A DNA stretch of 64,000 bases from contig JASLAX010000021.1 in assembly GCA_030146875.1 (NCBI GenBank), positions 36,321-100,320 of the forward strand, in the 5' to 3' direction. The notes under the pieces were generated by a model that worked only from the letters and a program-made list of their open reading frames with translations, had not been told where the DNA came from and made no database searches. Below, piece after piece: positions 49,738-58,365 of this stretch. A program made the translations under genes and the position numbers. Position 1 is the first letter of the stretch, and each line of letters starts with the position of its first letter. This DNA comes from Longimicrobiaceae bacterium (GTDB lineage Bacteria > Gemmatimonadota > Gemmatimonadetes > Longimicrobiales > Longimicrobiaceae).

Positions 49738-50259
49738 TTGCGGATCGGGCACGGCTACGACTCTCACCGCTTCGCTGCGGGGCGCAGGCTGATCCTGGGC
49801 GGGGTGGAGATCCCGGCGGAGCGCGGGCTGGACGGGCACTCCGACGCCGACGCGGTGGCGCACGCCGTGACCGACGCGCTGCTGGGCGCCGCGGGGCTGG
49901 GCGACATCGGCCGGCACTTCCCGCCCACGGACGCGGAGTGGAAGGACGCCGATTCCATGCGGCTCCTGGCCCGCGTGGTGCGGCTGCTGGAGGGACGCAA
50001 CTACCAGGTGGTGAACGTGGACGTGACCGTCGTGGCCGAGCAGCCGAAGATCGGGCCCCACGCCCCCGCCATGCAGGAGCGCCTCGCCGCCGTGCTGGGC
50101 ATCGCCCCCGACCACGTCTCCGTGAAGGGGAAGAGCAACGAGGGGATGGGGTGGATCGGCCGCGGGGAGGGGATCGCCGCCTTCGCCGTGGCGCTGATCG
50201 ACGACCTGGAGGGCATGGACGCGGTCCACGCGCGGCATCGCCGCGACGCCAGCCTGTAG
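49738..50259 (+). CDS. ispF: 2-C-methyl-D-erythritol 2,4-cyclodiphosphate synthase
   Basis: 173-residue MEP-pathway enzyme for isoprenoid precursors. Marks are RIGHGYDSHRF at the start with metal-binding D/H, LDGHSDADAVAHAVTDALLGA, GDIGRHFPPTD, and the KGKSNEGMGWIGRGEGIAAFAV block. TTG start at 49738 follows GGGAGGTGGGG. Slightly longer than the usual 157-160 residues because of a C-terminal tail. IspD is not adjacent. Confidence 0.94.
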   Translation: MRIGHGYDSHRFAAGRRLILGGVEIPAERGLDGHSDADAVAHAVTDALLGAAGLGDIGRHFPPTDAEWKDADSMRLLARVVRLLEGRNYQVVNVDVTVVAEQPKIGPHAPAMQERLAAVLGIAPDHVSVKGKSNEGMGWIGRGEGIAAFAVALIDDLEGMDAVHARHRRDASL

Positions 50260-50267
50260 GGGCCGGC

Positions 50268-50891
50268 GTGGGAGGTCTGATCGACTCGCTGCTCGGGTGG
50301 ATGCAGGGCCTTCCGCCGGCTCTGGTCTACCTGGTCATCGGCGCCTTCGCGGCGCTGGAGAACGTGGTGCCGCCGGTGCCGGCGGACGTGATCGCCCTGT
50401 TCGGCGGGTTCCTGTCCGGGCAGGGGATCATCAACCCCTGGGCCGCCTTCCTGGTGACGTGGATCTCCAACGTGGGGGGCGCGCTGGCGGTGTACGGCGT
50501 GGGACGGAGGTACGGGACCTCGTTCTTCCAGGGGCGCCTGGGGAAGATGCTCCTGAACGAGGACCAGATGGGGAAGCTCTCGGGCTTCTACAAGAAGCAC
50601 GGGGTGAAGGTGATCTTCGTCTCCCGCTTCCTCCCCATGTTCCGCGCCGTGGTCCCCATCTTCGCCGGCACCAGCGGGCTCGGCTTCTGGAGGACGGCGA
50701 TCCCCATCGCGCTGGCGTCGGGCGCCTGGTACGGGCTGGTCGTCTACCTGGGCGCCACGGCGGGGAAGAACTGGGAGCAGATCCGCGCCACGGTGGACGC
50801 GTCGGGGCGCTGGCTCTTCATCGCCGCGGCGGTGCTGGGGGCGGGGGTGGCCTGGTGGTGGTGGAAGAGCCGGAAGGAGACGCGGACGTGA
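50268..50891 (+). CDS. DedA-family membrane protein
   Basis: 207 residues with the VTT/SNARE-associated DedA core: ENVVPPVPADVIALFGGFLSG, NVGGALAVYGVGRRYG, FVSRFLPMFRAVVPIFAGTSG and a C-terminal helix. DedA proteins are linked to lipid-carrier recycling and proton-motive-force-dependent envelope functions. GTG start; it overlaps xerD by 4 bp. Confidence 0.88.
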   Translation: MGGLIDSLLGWMQGLPPALVYLVIGAFAALENVVPPVPADVIALFGGFLSGQGIINPWAAFLVTWISNVGGALAVYGVGRRYGTSFFQGRLGKMLLNEDQMGKLSGFYKKHGVKVIFVSRFLPMFRAVVPIFAGTSGLGFWRTAIPIALASGAWYGLVVYLGATAGKNWEQIRATVDASGRWLFIAAAVLGAGVAWWWWKSRKETRT

Positions 50892-51838
50892 CGGCCGCGG
50901 CGCGGAAGCCGCCGCCGGCACCCGACGCGGCGGAGGCGGAGGACACCGCGCGCCGCTTCGGCGTCCCCGCCTTCCTGGACCACCTGCGCTTCGAGCGCGG
51001 CCTCTCCGAGCAGACGCTCACCTCCTACCGCCACGACGTGCTGCGCCTGGCGGCCTTCGCCCGCGCCGAGGGGCGCGGCGGGCCCCGCGAGGTCACCACG
51101 GCGGACCTGCGGCGGTTCATGCTGGTGCTGAAGGACCTGGGGCTGGCGCCCGCCTCCATCTCCCGGAACCTCTCCGCCATCCGCACCTGGTTCGGGTTCC
51201 TGCTCGGCGAGGGCGAGGTGGTGGCGGACCCCAGCGAGCGCATCGACCCGCCCAAGGCGTGGAAGACGCTCCCGGGCGTGCTCTCCGTGGCCGAGGTGGA
51301 CCGCCTGCTCGAGGCGCCGCAGCTCACGCAGCCGCTGGCCTGGCGCGACCGGGCGATGCTGGAGTTCGCCTACGCCGCCGGCGTGCGCGTCTCCGAGCTC
51401 ACCGGGCTGCGCATCCGCGACCTGCACCTGGAGGACGAGTTCGCGTCCGTCTACGGCAAGGGGGCGAAGGAGCGCCTGGTGCCCATCGGCCGCCGCGCCA
51501 TCGGGGCGCTCTCCATCTACCTGCGCGAGACGCGGCCCAAGCTGGAGCGCGGCAGGGGGGAGGGAAGGGTCTTCCTGAACGCCCGCGGCACCCCGCTCAC
51601 GCGGATGGGGGTCTGGAAGATCCTGCGCGCCCACGTGGAGGCGGCGGGGATCGAGAAGCACGTCTCCCCGCACACCCTTCGGCACTCGTTCGCCACGCAC
51701 CTGCTGGAGGGCGGCGCCGACCTGGTGGCGGTGCAGGAGATGCTGGGCCACGCCGACATCTCCAGCACGCAGATCTACACCCACGTGGACCGCAGCTACC
51801 TGTCGCAGGTACACAGGAGCTACCACCCGCGGGCGTGA
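50888..51838 (+). CDS. xerD: Tyrosine recombinase XerD-like
   Basis: 316-residue site-specific recombinase for chromosome dimer resolution. N-terminal SAM-like core-binding domain (FLDHLRFERGLSEQTLTSYRHD). Catalytic residues visible are Arg in GVRVSELTGLR, Lys in YGKGAKERLVP, His/Arg in HTLRHSFATHLLEGG, His in LGHADISSTQ, and the Tyr nucleophile in IYTHVD. No phage or integron features nearby, so it is the housekeeping enzyme and not a mobile integrase. Confidence 0.9.
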   Translation: MTAAARKPPPAPDAAEAEDTARRFGVPAFLDHLRFERGLSEQTLTSYRHDVLRLAAFARAEGRGGPREVTTADLRRFMLVLKDLGLAPASISRNLSAIRTWFGFLLGEGEVVADPSERIDPPKAWKTLPGVLSVAEVDRLLEAPQLTQPLAWRDRAMLEFAYAAGVRVSELTGLRIRDLHLEDEFASVYGKGAKERLVPIGRRAIGALSIYLRETRPKLERGRGEGRVFLNARGTPLTRMGVWKILRAHVEAAGIEKHVSPHTLRHSFATHLLEGGADLVAVQEMLGHADISSTQIYTHVDRSYLSQVHRSYHPRA

Positions 51839-51884
51839 AGGCGGGTTCATCGCTGCGTCCGCGGCGTGACCCCTCACCCCCGTG

Positions 51885-52106
51885 CCCCTCTCCCACAAGG
51901 GGAGAGGGGTGCCCAGCCATCGAGCGCAGAGCGCAGGATCGCGGGCCGGTAGGGATCCAGTCGCGTCGGACGGAGGATCGGCGTCACGTTCGCCATGACA
52001 GCCCGCGAAGGCGGGCTTCGTGTGGTCGTTGCAGCGGTTTCAACCGCCGGTGAGGGGCCTGCCCCTCGAGACCATCCAGGTTCCCTCTCCCACGCGTGGG
52101 AGAGGG
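51885..52106. repeat. Hairpin-rich gap between xerD and the amidotransferase gene
   Basis: Three inverted repeats: CCCCTCTCCC with GGGAGAGGGG (51885-51909, which can end xerD); AGCCCGC-GAAG-GCGGGCT (52000-52017); and a perfect 24-bp palindrome CCCTCTCCCACG/CGTGGGAGAGGG (52083-52106). No gene is supportable in 51839-52226. The CCTCTCCC modules look like another short dispersed repeat type. Confidence 0.65.
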
Positions 52107-52226
52107 TGGCGGGCTCTCGCCGGCGCGGAGGAGGCGCACCCACGCAGACCGAGCCCGCCGGGTGAGGGCCTCCGTCGGTCGCCTTGATATCGTCTCGATC
52201 TCTTTTGAAGCAAACCAAGGCAAACG

Positions 52227-52802
52227 ATGATCCTGGTGATCGATAACTACGACAGCTTCACGTTCAACCTGGTGCAGTATCTCGGCGAGTTGGGCGCCGA
52301 GATGACCGTGCGGAGGAACGACGACCTGTCGGTGGACGAGATCGAGGCGATGGCCCCGGAGCGCATCGTGGTGTCGCCCGGGCCGTGCACGCCGGCGGAG
52401 GCGGGCGTCTCGGTGGACGTGATCCGGCGCCTGGGACCCACCACCCCGGTCCTGGGCGTGTGCCTGGGCCACCAGTCGATCGGCGCCGCGTACGGCGGCG
52501 ACGTCGTGCGCGCGGGGCGGGTGATGCACGGCAAGACGTCGCCGATCGCCCACAACGGCACCGGCATCTTCGCGGGCGTGCCGTCGCCCTTCACCGTGGC
52601 GCGGTACCACTCGCTGGTGATCGAGCCCTCCACCCTCCCCTACGAGCTGGAGGTGGTGGCCTGGACGGACGAGGCGGGGTACGAAGGAGAGATCCAGGCG
52701 GTGCGGCACCGCGAGCATCCCGTCTGGGGCGTGCAGTTCCACCCGGAGTCGATCGCGTCCGAGCACGGCCGCGACCTGCTGCGCAACTTCCTGACGCTCT
52801 GA
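52227..52802 (+). CDS. Anthranilate/4-amino-4-deoxychorismate synthase glutamine amidotransferase
   Basis: 191-residue class-I glutamine amidotransferase (TrpG/PabA type) feeding ammonia to a chorismate-using partner. It opens ILVIDNYDSFTFNLVQYLGE. The catalytic Cys is in LGVCLGHQSIGAAYGG, and the His/Glu in VQFHPESIASEHG. No TrpE or PabB gene adjoins it, so tryptophan versus folate use, or dual use, cannot be settled here. Confidence 0.92.
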   Translation: MILVIDNYDSFTFNLVQYLGELGAEMTVRRNDDLSVDEIEAMAPERIVVSPGPCTPAEAGVSVDVIRRLGPTTPVLGVCLGHQSIGAAYGGDVVRAGRVMHGKTSPIAHNGTGIFAGVPSPFTVARYHSLVIEPSTLPYELEVVAWTDEAGYEGEIQAVRHREHPVWGVQFHPESIASEHGRDLLRNFLTL

Positions 52803-54334
52803 TGCGACTCCGCCTCCCGCTCCTCCTCCTCGCCGTCCTGGGCGTCTCCGCGGCGCCCGCCGTGGGGCAGCGCCGCCTCTCCCTGGAGGGACGCGACCTG
52901 ACCGCGGCCAGCAAGATCGCCCGCGACGTGCTGCAGCGGGGCACCTACCTGCTGCTGGACCGCGACACCACCCTCCCCGCCACCTTCGTGGCGCCGGGCG
53001 ACGTCGTCGTGTACGACGCGGAGGTGCGGCTGGAGGGGACCATCCGCGGCGACGTCGCCGTCCTGGGCGGGCACCTCTTCCTGCGTCCTGGCTCCGCGGT
53101 GACCGGCAAGATCGCCGTCGTGGGAGGCGGCGTGTACACGTCCACCAAGGGGACGCACGGCGACATCGTGGAGGCGGACCCGTCGACGCGCGTGGTGGAG
53201 CGGGGCCCAGGGGCGCTCGCCGGGGCGCCGGGCGTGCCGGCGGACACGAGCGGGGCGGACCTGGAGATCGTCCGCGCGGGGGACCCCACCCGCTTCACCT
53301 TCCTCCCGGAGCCCAGCCCCACGTACGACCGGGTGAACGGCCTGACCGCCGCGATCGGCGCGCGCTTCCTGCCCACGCCGTACCGCACCGGGCCGCGGGT
53401 CGAGGCGTGGGGAGCGTACCACGTGGGGCGCGGGACGTGGGGCGGGGGCGTGCGGGGCGACACGCCGCTGGGCATCGCCGACTACCGCTTCGAGGCCGGC
53501 GTCTCGCGGGCGACGCGGACCAACGACGACTGGGCGATGGGCGACCTGATGAACTCGCTCGCCGTGGTGCTCGTGGGCCGCGACTACCGCGACTACTACG
53601 AGTCCGAGCGGGTGGAGGCGCGGGTGCACCGTCCCATCGCGCGCCCCCTGATCGCGGGGGAGTCGTGGCTCGCGCCCTACGCCGGCTTCCTGGCCTCACG
53701 CGACCGCTCGCTGCAGGCGCAGGACGAGACGTGGACGCTGGGCGACGAGGGCGGGCTGCGCCGCCCGAACCCCGCCATCGACAGCGGCACCGTCGTCTCC
53801 GTGACCGCGGGGACCGAGCTGTTCTTCGTGATGAAGACCTCGCGGCTGCGGGCGGACCTGTCGGCGGAGCGGGGGATTCCCGGCCCGGGCGACTTCGAGT
53901 TCACCCAGGCGCTGTTCCAGGGGACCTACGAAGGCACGGCGATCCGCCTGCACGAGTTCCGCATCCGCGCCCGCGCCATGGGTCCGCTGGGGCACGGCGG
54001 CTCGCCGCGCCAGCGCTGGGGGATCCTGGGCGGCGCCGCCACCCTGCCCACGCTGGCGATCGGCGAGCTGCGCGGCGACCGGCTGATCTTCCTGGAGTCG
54101 GCGTACGCGGTGCCCATCCCCGGCGTGCGGCTGCCGTACATCGGCGCGCCGCTGCTGGAGGCCACCCACGCCACCGGGACCGCGTGGCGGACGGGGACGC
54201 GGATGCCCGCCTGGACGCAGAACGTGGGGCTGCGCGTGCGCTTTCCCTTCGTGAACGCGGGCTTCGTGGTGGACCCGGCGCGCCGCCCGGTGCGCCCGCG
54301 CCTCACCTTCGGGGTGGGGCTGCCGGGGGGCTGA
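52802..54334 (+). CDS. Outer-membrane beta-barrel with a bactofilin-like N-terminal segment
   Basis: 510 residues. A signal peptide (LPLLLLAVLGVSAAPAVGQ) is followed by a short right-handed-repeat-like stretch, LEGTIRGDVAVLGGHLFLRP and onward, resembling bactofilin or polymer-forming cytoskeletal repeats. About 300 residues of amphipathic strands follow, ending in RPRLTFGVGLPGG. The C-terminal region recalls surface-antigen/BamA-like barrels, but no family is certain. Coupled to the upstream amidotransferase by TGATG. Confidence 0.65.
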   Translation: MRLRLPLLLLAVLGVSAAPAVGQRRLSLEGRDLTAASKIARDVLQRGTYLLLDRDTTLPATFVAPGDVVVYDAEVRLEGTIRGDVAVLGGHLFLRPGSAVTGKIAVVGGGVYTSTKGTHGDIVEADPSTRVVERGPGALAGAPGVPADTSGADLEIVRAGDPTRFTFLPEPSPTYDRVNGLTAAIGARFLPTPYRTGPRVEAWGAYHVGRGTWGGGVRGDTPLGIADYRFEAGVSRATRTNDDWAMGDLMNSLAVVLVGRDYRDYYESERVEARVHRPIARPLIAGESWLAPYAGFLASRDRSLQAQDETWTLGDEGGLRRPNPAIDSGTVVSVTAGTELFFVMKTSRLRADLSAERGIPGPGDFEFTQALFQGTYEGTAIRLHEFRIRARAMGPLGHGGSPRQRWGILGGAATLPTLAIGELRGDRLIFLESAYAVPIPGVRLPYIGAPLLEATHATGTAWRTGTRMPAWTQNVGLRVRFPFVNAGFVVDPARRPVRPRLTFGVGLPGG

Positions 54335-54358
54335 CGCCCGGCCGGGCCTCCGCGCGGT

Positions 54359-54387
54359 TTGACACCGGCGCGAGGGCACGCTAGAAT
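54359..54387 (+). promoter_or_regulatory. Promoter of the Kdo/LPS-export operon
   Basis: Consensus TTGACA at 54359-54364, a 17-nt spacer and TAGAAT at 54382-54387. Expected start near 54394, about 48 nt before the kdsB ATG. Confidence 0.82.
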
Positions 54388-54441
54388 AGATGGCGTGAAT
54401 ATTGCGTTTCACGGCCCCGCCTTCCTCGTCCTCCCCGGACG

Positions 54442-55284
54442 ATGAGCTCCCGCGCCCTCGGGGTAATCCCCGCCCGCCTGGGCTCGTTCCGCCTCCCCCG
54501 CAAGCCACTGCACCGCCTTGCCGGCAGACCGCTCGTCGAGTGGGTCTGGCGCCGCGTCGTGGACATGGATCTATTCGATGCGGTGGTGGTGGCCACGGAC
54601 AGCGGCGAGGTGGCGGAGGCGGCGCGCGCCTTCGGCGCGCGGGTGGCGATGACGGACGCCGGCCATCCCTCGGGGACCGACCGCGTGGCGGAGGTCGCGC
54701 GGTCGGCGCCGTTCGTGGGATACGCGCACGTGGTGAACGTGCAGGGCGACGAGCCCTTCGTGCGCCGCGACCACGTGGCCGCCGCCCTCGACCTCGTTCG
54801 CGGCGGGGGGTGGGACGTGGGGACGGTGGCCACGCCGATCGACTCCGTGGCCGAGTGGCGCGAGCCCTCGGTGGTGAAGGTGGTGCGCGGCGACGACGGA
54901 GGCGCGCTGATCTTCTCCCGCGCGCCGGTGCCGCACCCGCGGGACGCGGAGCCGGGCGGCGACGTCATGCCGGACGGGCCCTTCCTGCGGCACGTGGGCA
55001 TCTACGCCTACCGGCGCGAGGCGCTGCTGCGCTGGGTGGCGCTGCCGGAGGGCACGCTGGAGCGCCTGGAGAGGCTGGAGCAGCTCCGTCCGCTGGCGGC
55101 CGGCATCCGGATCGGCGTGGCGCTGGGCGAGCCGGCGCGGGGCGGGGTGGACACCCCGGCGGACGCGGAGCGCGCGGAGCGGGCCCTCGCGACGGCGGCC
55201 GGGATCGAGACGACGACGGAAGCATCGCCCGGCGCGGCCGGGATCGACCACGGAGCACGGACACCGAGCGAGCCAATCGCATGA
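54442..55284 (+). CDS. kdsB: CMP-Kdo synthetase (3-deoxy-manno-octulosonate cytidylyltransferase)
   Basis: 280 residues. It activates Kdo with CTP for lipid A glycosylation. Marks are GVIPARLGSFRLPRKPLHRL, VVATDSGEVAEAA, VNVQGDEPFVRRDHVAAAL, and HVGIYAYRREALLRWVALP. A Thr/Ala-rich C-terminal tail makes it slightly long. First gene of the envelope operon; the stop overlaps pyrG, the gene for the CTP-producing enzyme. Confidence 0.95.
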   Translation: MSSRALGVIPARLGSFRLPRKPLHRLAGRPLVEWVWRRVVDMDLFDAVVVATDSGEVAEAARAFGARVAMTDAGHPSGTDRVAEVARSAPFVGYAHVVNVQGDEPFVRRDHVAAALDLVRGGGWDVGTVATPIDSVAEWREPSVVKVVRGDDGGALIFSRAPVPHPRDAEPGGDVMPDGPFLRHVGIYAYRREALLRWVALPEGTLERLERLEQLRPLAAGIRIGVALGEPARGGVDTPADAERAERALATAAGIETTTEASPGAAGIDHGARTPSEPIA

Positions 55285-56954
55285 CCGCCCTGAGCACCGC
55301 CCCGACCAAGTACATCTTCGTGACCGGAGGCGTGGTCTCCTCCCTGGGGAAGGGGATCGCCGCCGCGTCCATCGGACGCCTGCTGGTGGAGCGGGGGCTG
55401 CGCGTCACCATCCAGAAGTTCGACCCCTACATCAACGTGGACCCGGGTACGCTCTCGCCCTTCCAGCACGGCGAGGTGTTCGTGACCGACGACGGGGCCG
55501 AGACCGACCTGGACCTGGGGCACTACGAGCGCTTCGTGGGCGAGTCGCTCTCGCAGGCCAACAGCATCACCACGGGCCGCATCTACCAGGACGTCATCAC
55601 CAAGGAGCGCCGCGGCGACTACCTGGGGGCGACGGTGCAGGTGATCCCGCACATCACCGACGCCATCAAGGGGGCCATCCGCCGCCTGGCGCCCAACCAC
55701 GACGTGGTGATCACCGAGATCGGCGGCACGGTGGGCGACATCGAGTCGCTGCCGTTCCTGGAGGCCATCCGCCAGTACCGGCAGGAGGTGGGGCGCGAGC
55801 ACACGCTCTTCATCCACCTGACCCTGCTCCCGTACGTGGCCGCCGCCGGCGAGCTGAAGACCAAGCCCACGCAGCACTCCGTGCGCGAGCTGATGGAGAT
55901 CGGCATCCAGCCCGACATCCTGATCTGCCGCAGCGAGCACCCCATCTCGGCCGAGATGAAGCGCAAGATCGCACTGTTCACAAACGTGGAGGTCCACTCG
56001 GTGATCGAGGCGCGCGACGTGGAGACCATCTACGAGGTGCCGCTGGACTACGCCCGCCAGCGCCTGGACGAGCAGGTCGCGTCCAAGCTGGGGCTGCAGA
56101 CCACCCGGCCGGAGCTCTCCGCCTGGCGCGACCTGGTCGACCGCATCAAGAACCCACGCAACGGCGCCGTCCGCATCGCCGTGGTGGGCAAGTACGTGGC
56201 GCTGGTGGACTCGTACAAGTCGGTGAAGGAGGCGCTGATCCACGGCGGCATCGCCAACGACGTGCACGTGGAGATCGACTGGCTCTCGTCCGAGGACTTC
56301 GAGAACGGCCAGGGCGCCGAGAAGCTGGGCGCGTACCACGGCCTGCTGATCCCCGGCGGCTTCGGCGTGCGCGGGGTGGAGGGGATGCTCTCCGCCATCC
56401 GGTGGGCGCGCGAGAACGAGCTTCCGTTCTTCGGCATCTGCCTGGGGATGCAGACGGCGATCATCGAGTTCTCGCGCACCGTCTGCGGGCTGGCCGAGGC
56501 GCACTCGGCCGAGTGGGAGCGCGACACCACCGACCCGGTGATCTGCCTGATGGACTCGCAGCGCCAGGTCACCGACATGGGCGGCACCATGCGCCTGGGG
56601 TCGTTCACGGCGCGCCTGGCTCCCGGGTCGCGCGCGGCGGAGATCTACGGGCAGAACGAGATCAGCGAGCGCCACCGGCACCGCTACGAGGTGAACAACG
56701 CCTACCGCGAGCTGCTGACGGAGAACGGCGTGGCCCTGAGCGGGATGTCGCCCGACGGCAACCTGGTGGAGATGATCGAGATCCCCTCGCACCCCTGGTT
56801 CGTGGCCACGCAGGCGCACCCGGAGCTGAAGTCGCGCCCCGACCAGCCGCACCCGCTCTTCGCCTCGTTCGTGGGCGGCGCCGCGGCGCGCCGCGACCGC
56901 GAGGCGGCGGCGCAGGCGGCGGAGCGCCCGACGCTGGCGGCGGAGGTCGCGTGA
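55281..56954 (+). CDS. pyrG: CTP synthase
   Basis: 557 residues, making CTP from UTP and glutamine. N-terminal synthase domain: KYIFVTGGVVSSLGKGIAAA. C-terminal amidotransferase: Cys in FGICLGMQTAII and the late His/Glu in THPELKSRP-type context (AQAHPELKS). It supplies CTP to the adjacent kdsB product. ATGA overlap with kdsB and GTGA overlap with kdsA. Confidence 0.97.
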   Translation: MTALSTAPTKYIFVTGGVVSSLGKGIAAASIGRLLVERGLRVTIQKFDPYINVDPGTLSPFQHGEVFVTDDGAETDLDLGHYERFVGESLSQANSITTGRIYQDVITKERRGDYLGATVQVIPHITDAIKGAIRRLAPNHDVVITEIGGTVGDIESLPFLEAIRQYRQEVGREHTLFIHLTLLPYVAAAGELKTKPTQHSVRELMEIGIQPDILICRSEHPISAEMKRKIALFTNVEVHSVIEARDVETIYEVPLDYARQRLDEQVASKLGLQTTRPELSAWRDLVDRIKNPRNGAVRIAVVGKYVALVDSYKSVKEALIHGGIANDVHVEIDWLSSEDFENGQGAEKLGAYHGLLIPGGFGVRGVEGMLSAIRWARENELPFFGICLGMQTAIIEFSRTVCGLAEAHSAEWERDTTDPVICLMDSQRQVTDMGGTMRLGSFTARLAPGSRAAEIYGQNEISERHRHRYEVNNAYRELLTENGVALSGMSPDGNLVEMIEIPSHPWFVATQAHPELKSRPDQPHPLFASFVGGAAARRDREAAAQAAERPTLAAEVA

Positions 56955-57799
56955 CCGAGGCCGTGCGCCCCCGGGCCGTGCCGGCCGCGGAGCTCTTCCG
57001 GGTGGGCGGGCCGTTCTTCCTGATCGCGGGCCCGTGCGTGCTGGAGGACGACCGCCTGAACGTGACGGTGGCCGAGGCGCTGGCGCGGATGTCGGACGAC
57101 CTGGGGCTGCCGGTCCTCTTCAAGGCCTCGTTCGACAAGGCGAACCGCTCGTCCGCGGGCTCGCCGCGCGGGCCGGGGATCCACGAGGGGCTGGAGCGGC
57201 TGGAGCGCGTGCGCGCGGCCACGGGGCTGCCGCTGCTGACCGACGTGCACCTCCCCGAGCAGTGCGCGCCCACGGCCGAGATCGTGGACGTGCTGCAGAT
57301 CCCCGCCTTCCTCTGCCGGCAGACGGACCTGCTCGTCGCCGCGGGAGCCACGGGCAGGCCGGTGAACGTGAAGAAGGGCCAGTGGATGGCCCCCGCCGAG
57401 ATGCGGGGCGCCGCCGCCAAGGTGCGCTCGGCGGGGTCGGCCGCGGTGGCGGTCACGGAGCGCGGGACCTTCTTCGGCTACGGCAACCTGGTGGTGGACA
57501 TGCGCTCCTTCGCGCTGCTGCGCGAGGCGTGCGACGCGCCGGCGGTCTTCGACGGAACGCACTCGGTGCAGCGCCCGGGCGAGGGGCCGGGGGTCAGCGG
57601 CGGCGAGCCGCGCTTCATCCCCCCGCTGGTGCGCGCCGCCGTGGTCGCCGGGGCGGACGCGCTCTTCCTGGAGACGCACCCGGAGCCGGCCAGGGGCCTC
57701 TCCGACACCACCAACATGCTCCCGCTCGACCGGCTGCGGCCGCTGGTCGAGGAGGTGCTGGCGCTGCGCGCGGCCATGGGGCTGGAGGACGGGCGGTGA
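56951..57799 (+). CDS. kdsA: Kdo-8-phosphate synthase
   Basis: 282-residue aldolase condensing PEP with arabinose 5-phosphate. Marks are FLIAGPCVLED, FKASFDKANRSS, TDVHLPEQC, NVKKGQWMAPAEM, and FLETHPEP with the active-site metal/His region. It works after KdsD (two genes down) and before KdsC (next gene). Confidence 0.96.
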   Translation: MTEAVRPRAVPAAELFRVGGPFFLIAGPCVLEDDRLNVTVAEALARMSDDLGLPVLFKASFDKANRSSAGSPRGPGIHEGLERLERVRAATGLPLLTDVHLPEQCAPTAEIVDVLQIPAFLCRQTDLLVAAGATGRPVNVKKGQWMAPAEMRGAAAKVRSAGSAAVAVTERGTFFGYGNLVVDMRSFALLREACDAPAVFDGTHSVQRPGEGPGVSGGEPRFIPPLVRAAVVAGADALFLETHPEPARGLSDTTNMLPLDRLRPLVEEVLALRAAMGLEDGR

Positions 57800-58365
57800 G
57801 GACGGCCGAGGCGATCCCCGCCGAGCTGGCGCGCCGCGTCCGGGTGGTGATCCTGGACGTGGACGGCGTCCTAACCGACGGCGGCGTCTACCTGGGCGCC
57901 ACCGACGCCGGCGAGCGCGTGGAGACCAAGCGCTACGACATCCAGGACGGGCTGGGGATCAAGCTGATGCAGGAGGCGGGGATCCAGGTGGCCATCGTCA
58001 CCGGGCGCGAGTCGCACTCCGTCCGCTTGCGCGCGCAGGAGCTGGGCATCACCGAGTGCCACCAGGACTCCAGGGCCGCCAAGCTGCGCATCGTGGAGGA
58101 GCTGCTGCGCCGCCTGGGCGCCGGGTGGGACGAGGCCGCCTTCGTGGGCGACGACCTGCCCGACCTGCCCATCCTCCGCCGCGTGGGCCTGCCCGCCGTG
58201 GTGGGGAACGCCACGGCGGAGGCGCGGGCGACCGCGCGCTGGCGGGCCCACCGCCACGGCGGCCGCGGGGCGGTGCGGGAGTTCGCGGAGGCGCTGCTGA
58301 CGGCGCGCGGGGAGTGGGCGGAGCGGGTGGAGGCCTACGTGGCCGACCGCGAGGCGGGGCGATGA
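57796..58365 (+). CDS. kdsC: Kdo-8-phosphate phosphatase (HAD family)
   Basis: 189 residues, HAD phosphatase. Nucleophile motif VVILDVDGVLTDGG, then TGRESHSVRLRAQELG, and the late acidic pair FVGDDLPDLPIL. Releases free Kdo for KdsB. GTGA overlap with kdsA; ATGA overlap with the next gene. Confidence 0.93.
   Translation: MRTAEAIPAELARRVRVVILDVDGVLTDGGVYLGATDAGERVETKRYDIQDGLGIKLMQEAGIQVAIVTGRESHSVRLRAQELGITECHQDSRAAKLRIVEELLRRLGAGWDEAAFVGDDLPDLPILRRVGLPAVVGNATAEARATARWRAHRHGGRGAVREFAEALLTARGEWAERVEAYVADREAGR

Noticed and set aside
50888..51838. xerD as an integrase marking a mobile island.
   Set aside because: Housekeeping neighbours on both sides, no att repeats or phage genes, and close match to the XerD type.
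51885..52106. Short CCTCTCCC palindromes as a CRISPR array.
   Set aside because: The units are not evenly spaced, number too few and have no spacer pattern; they are simple hairpins.
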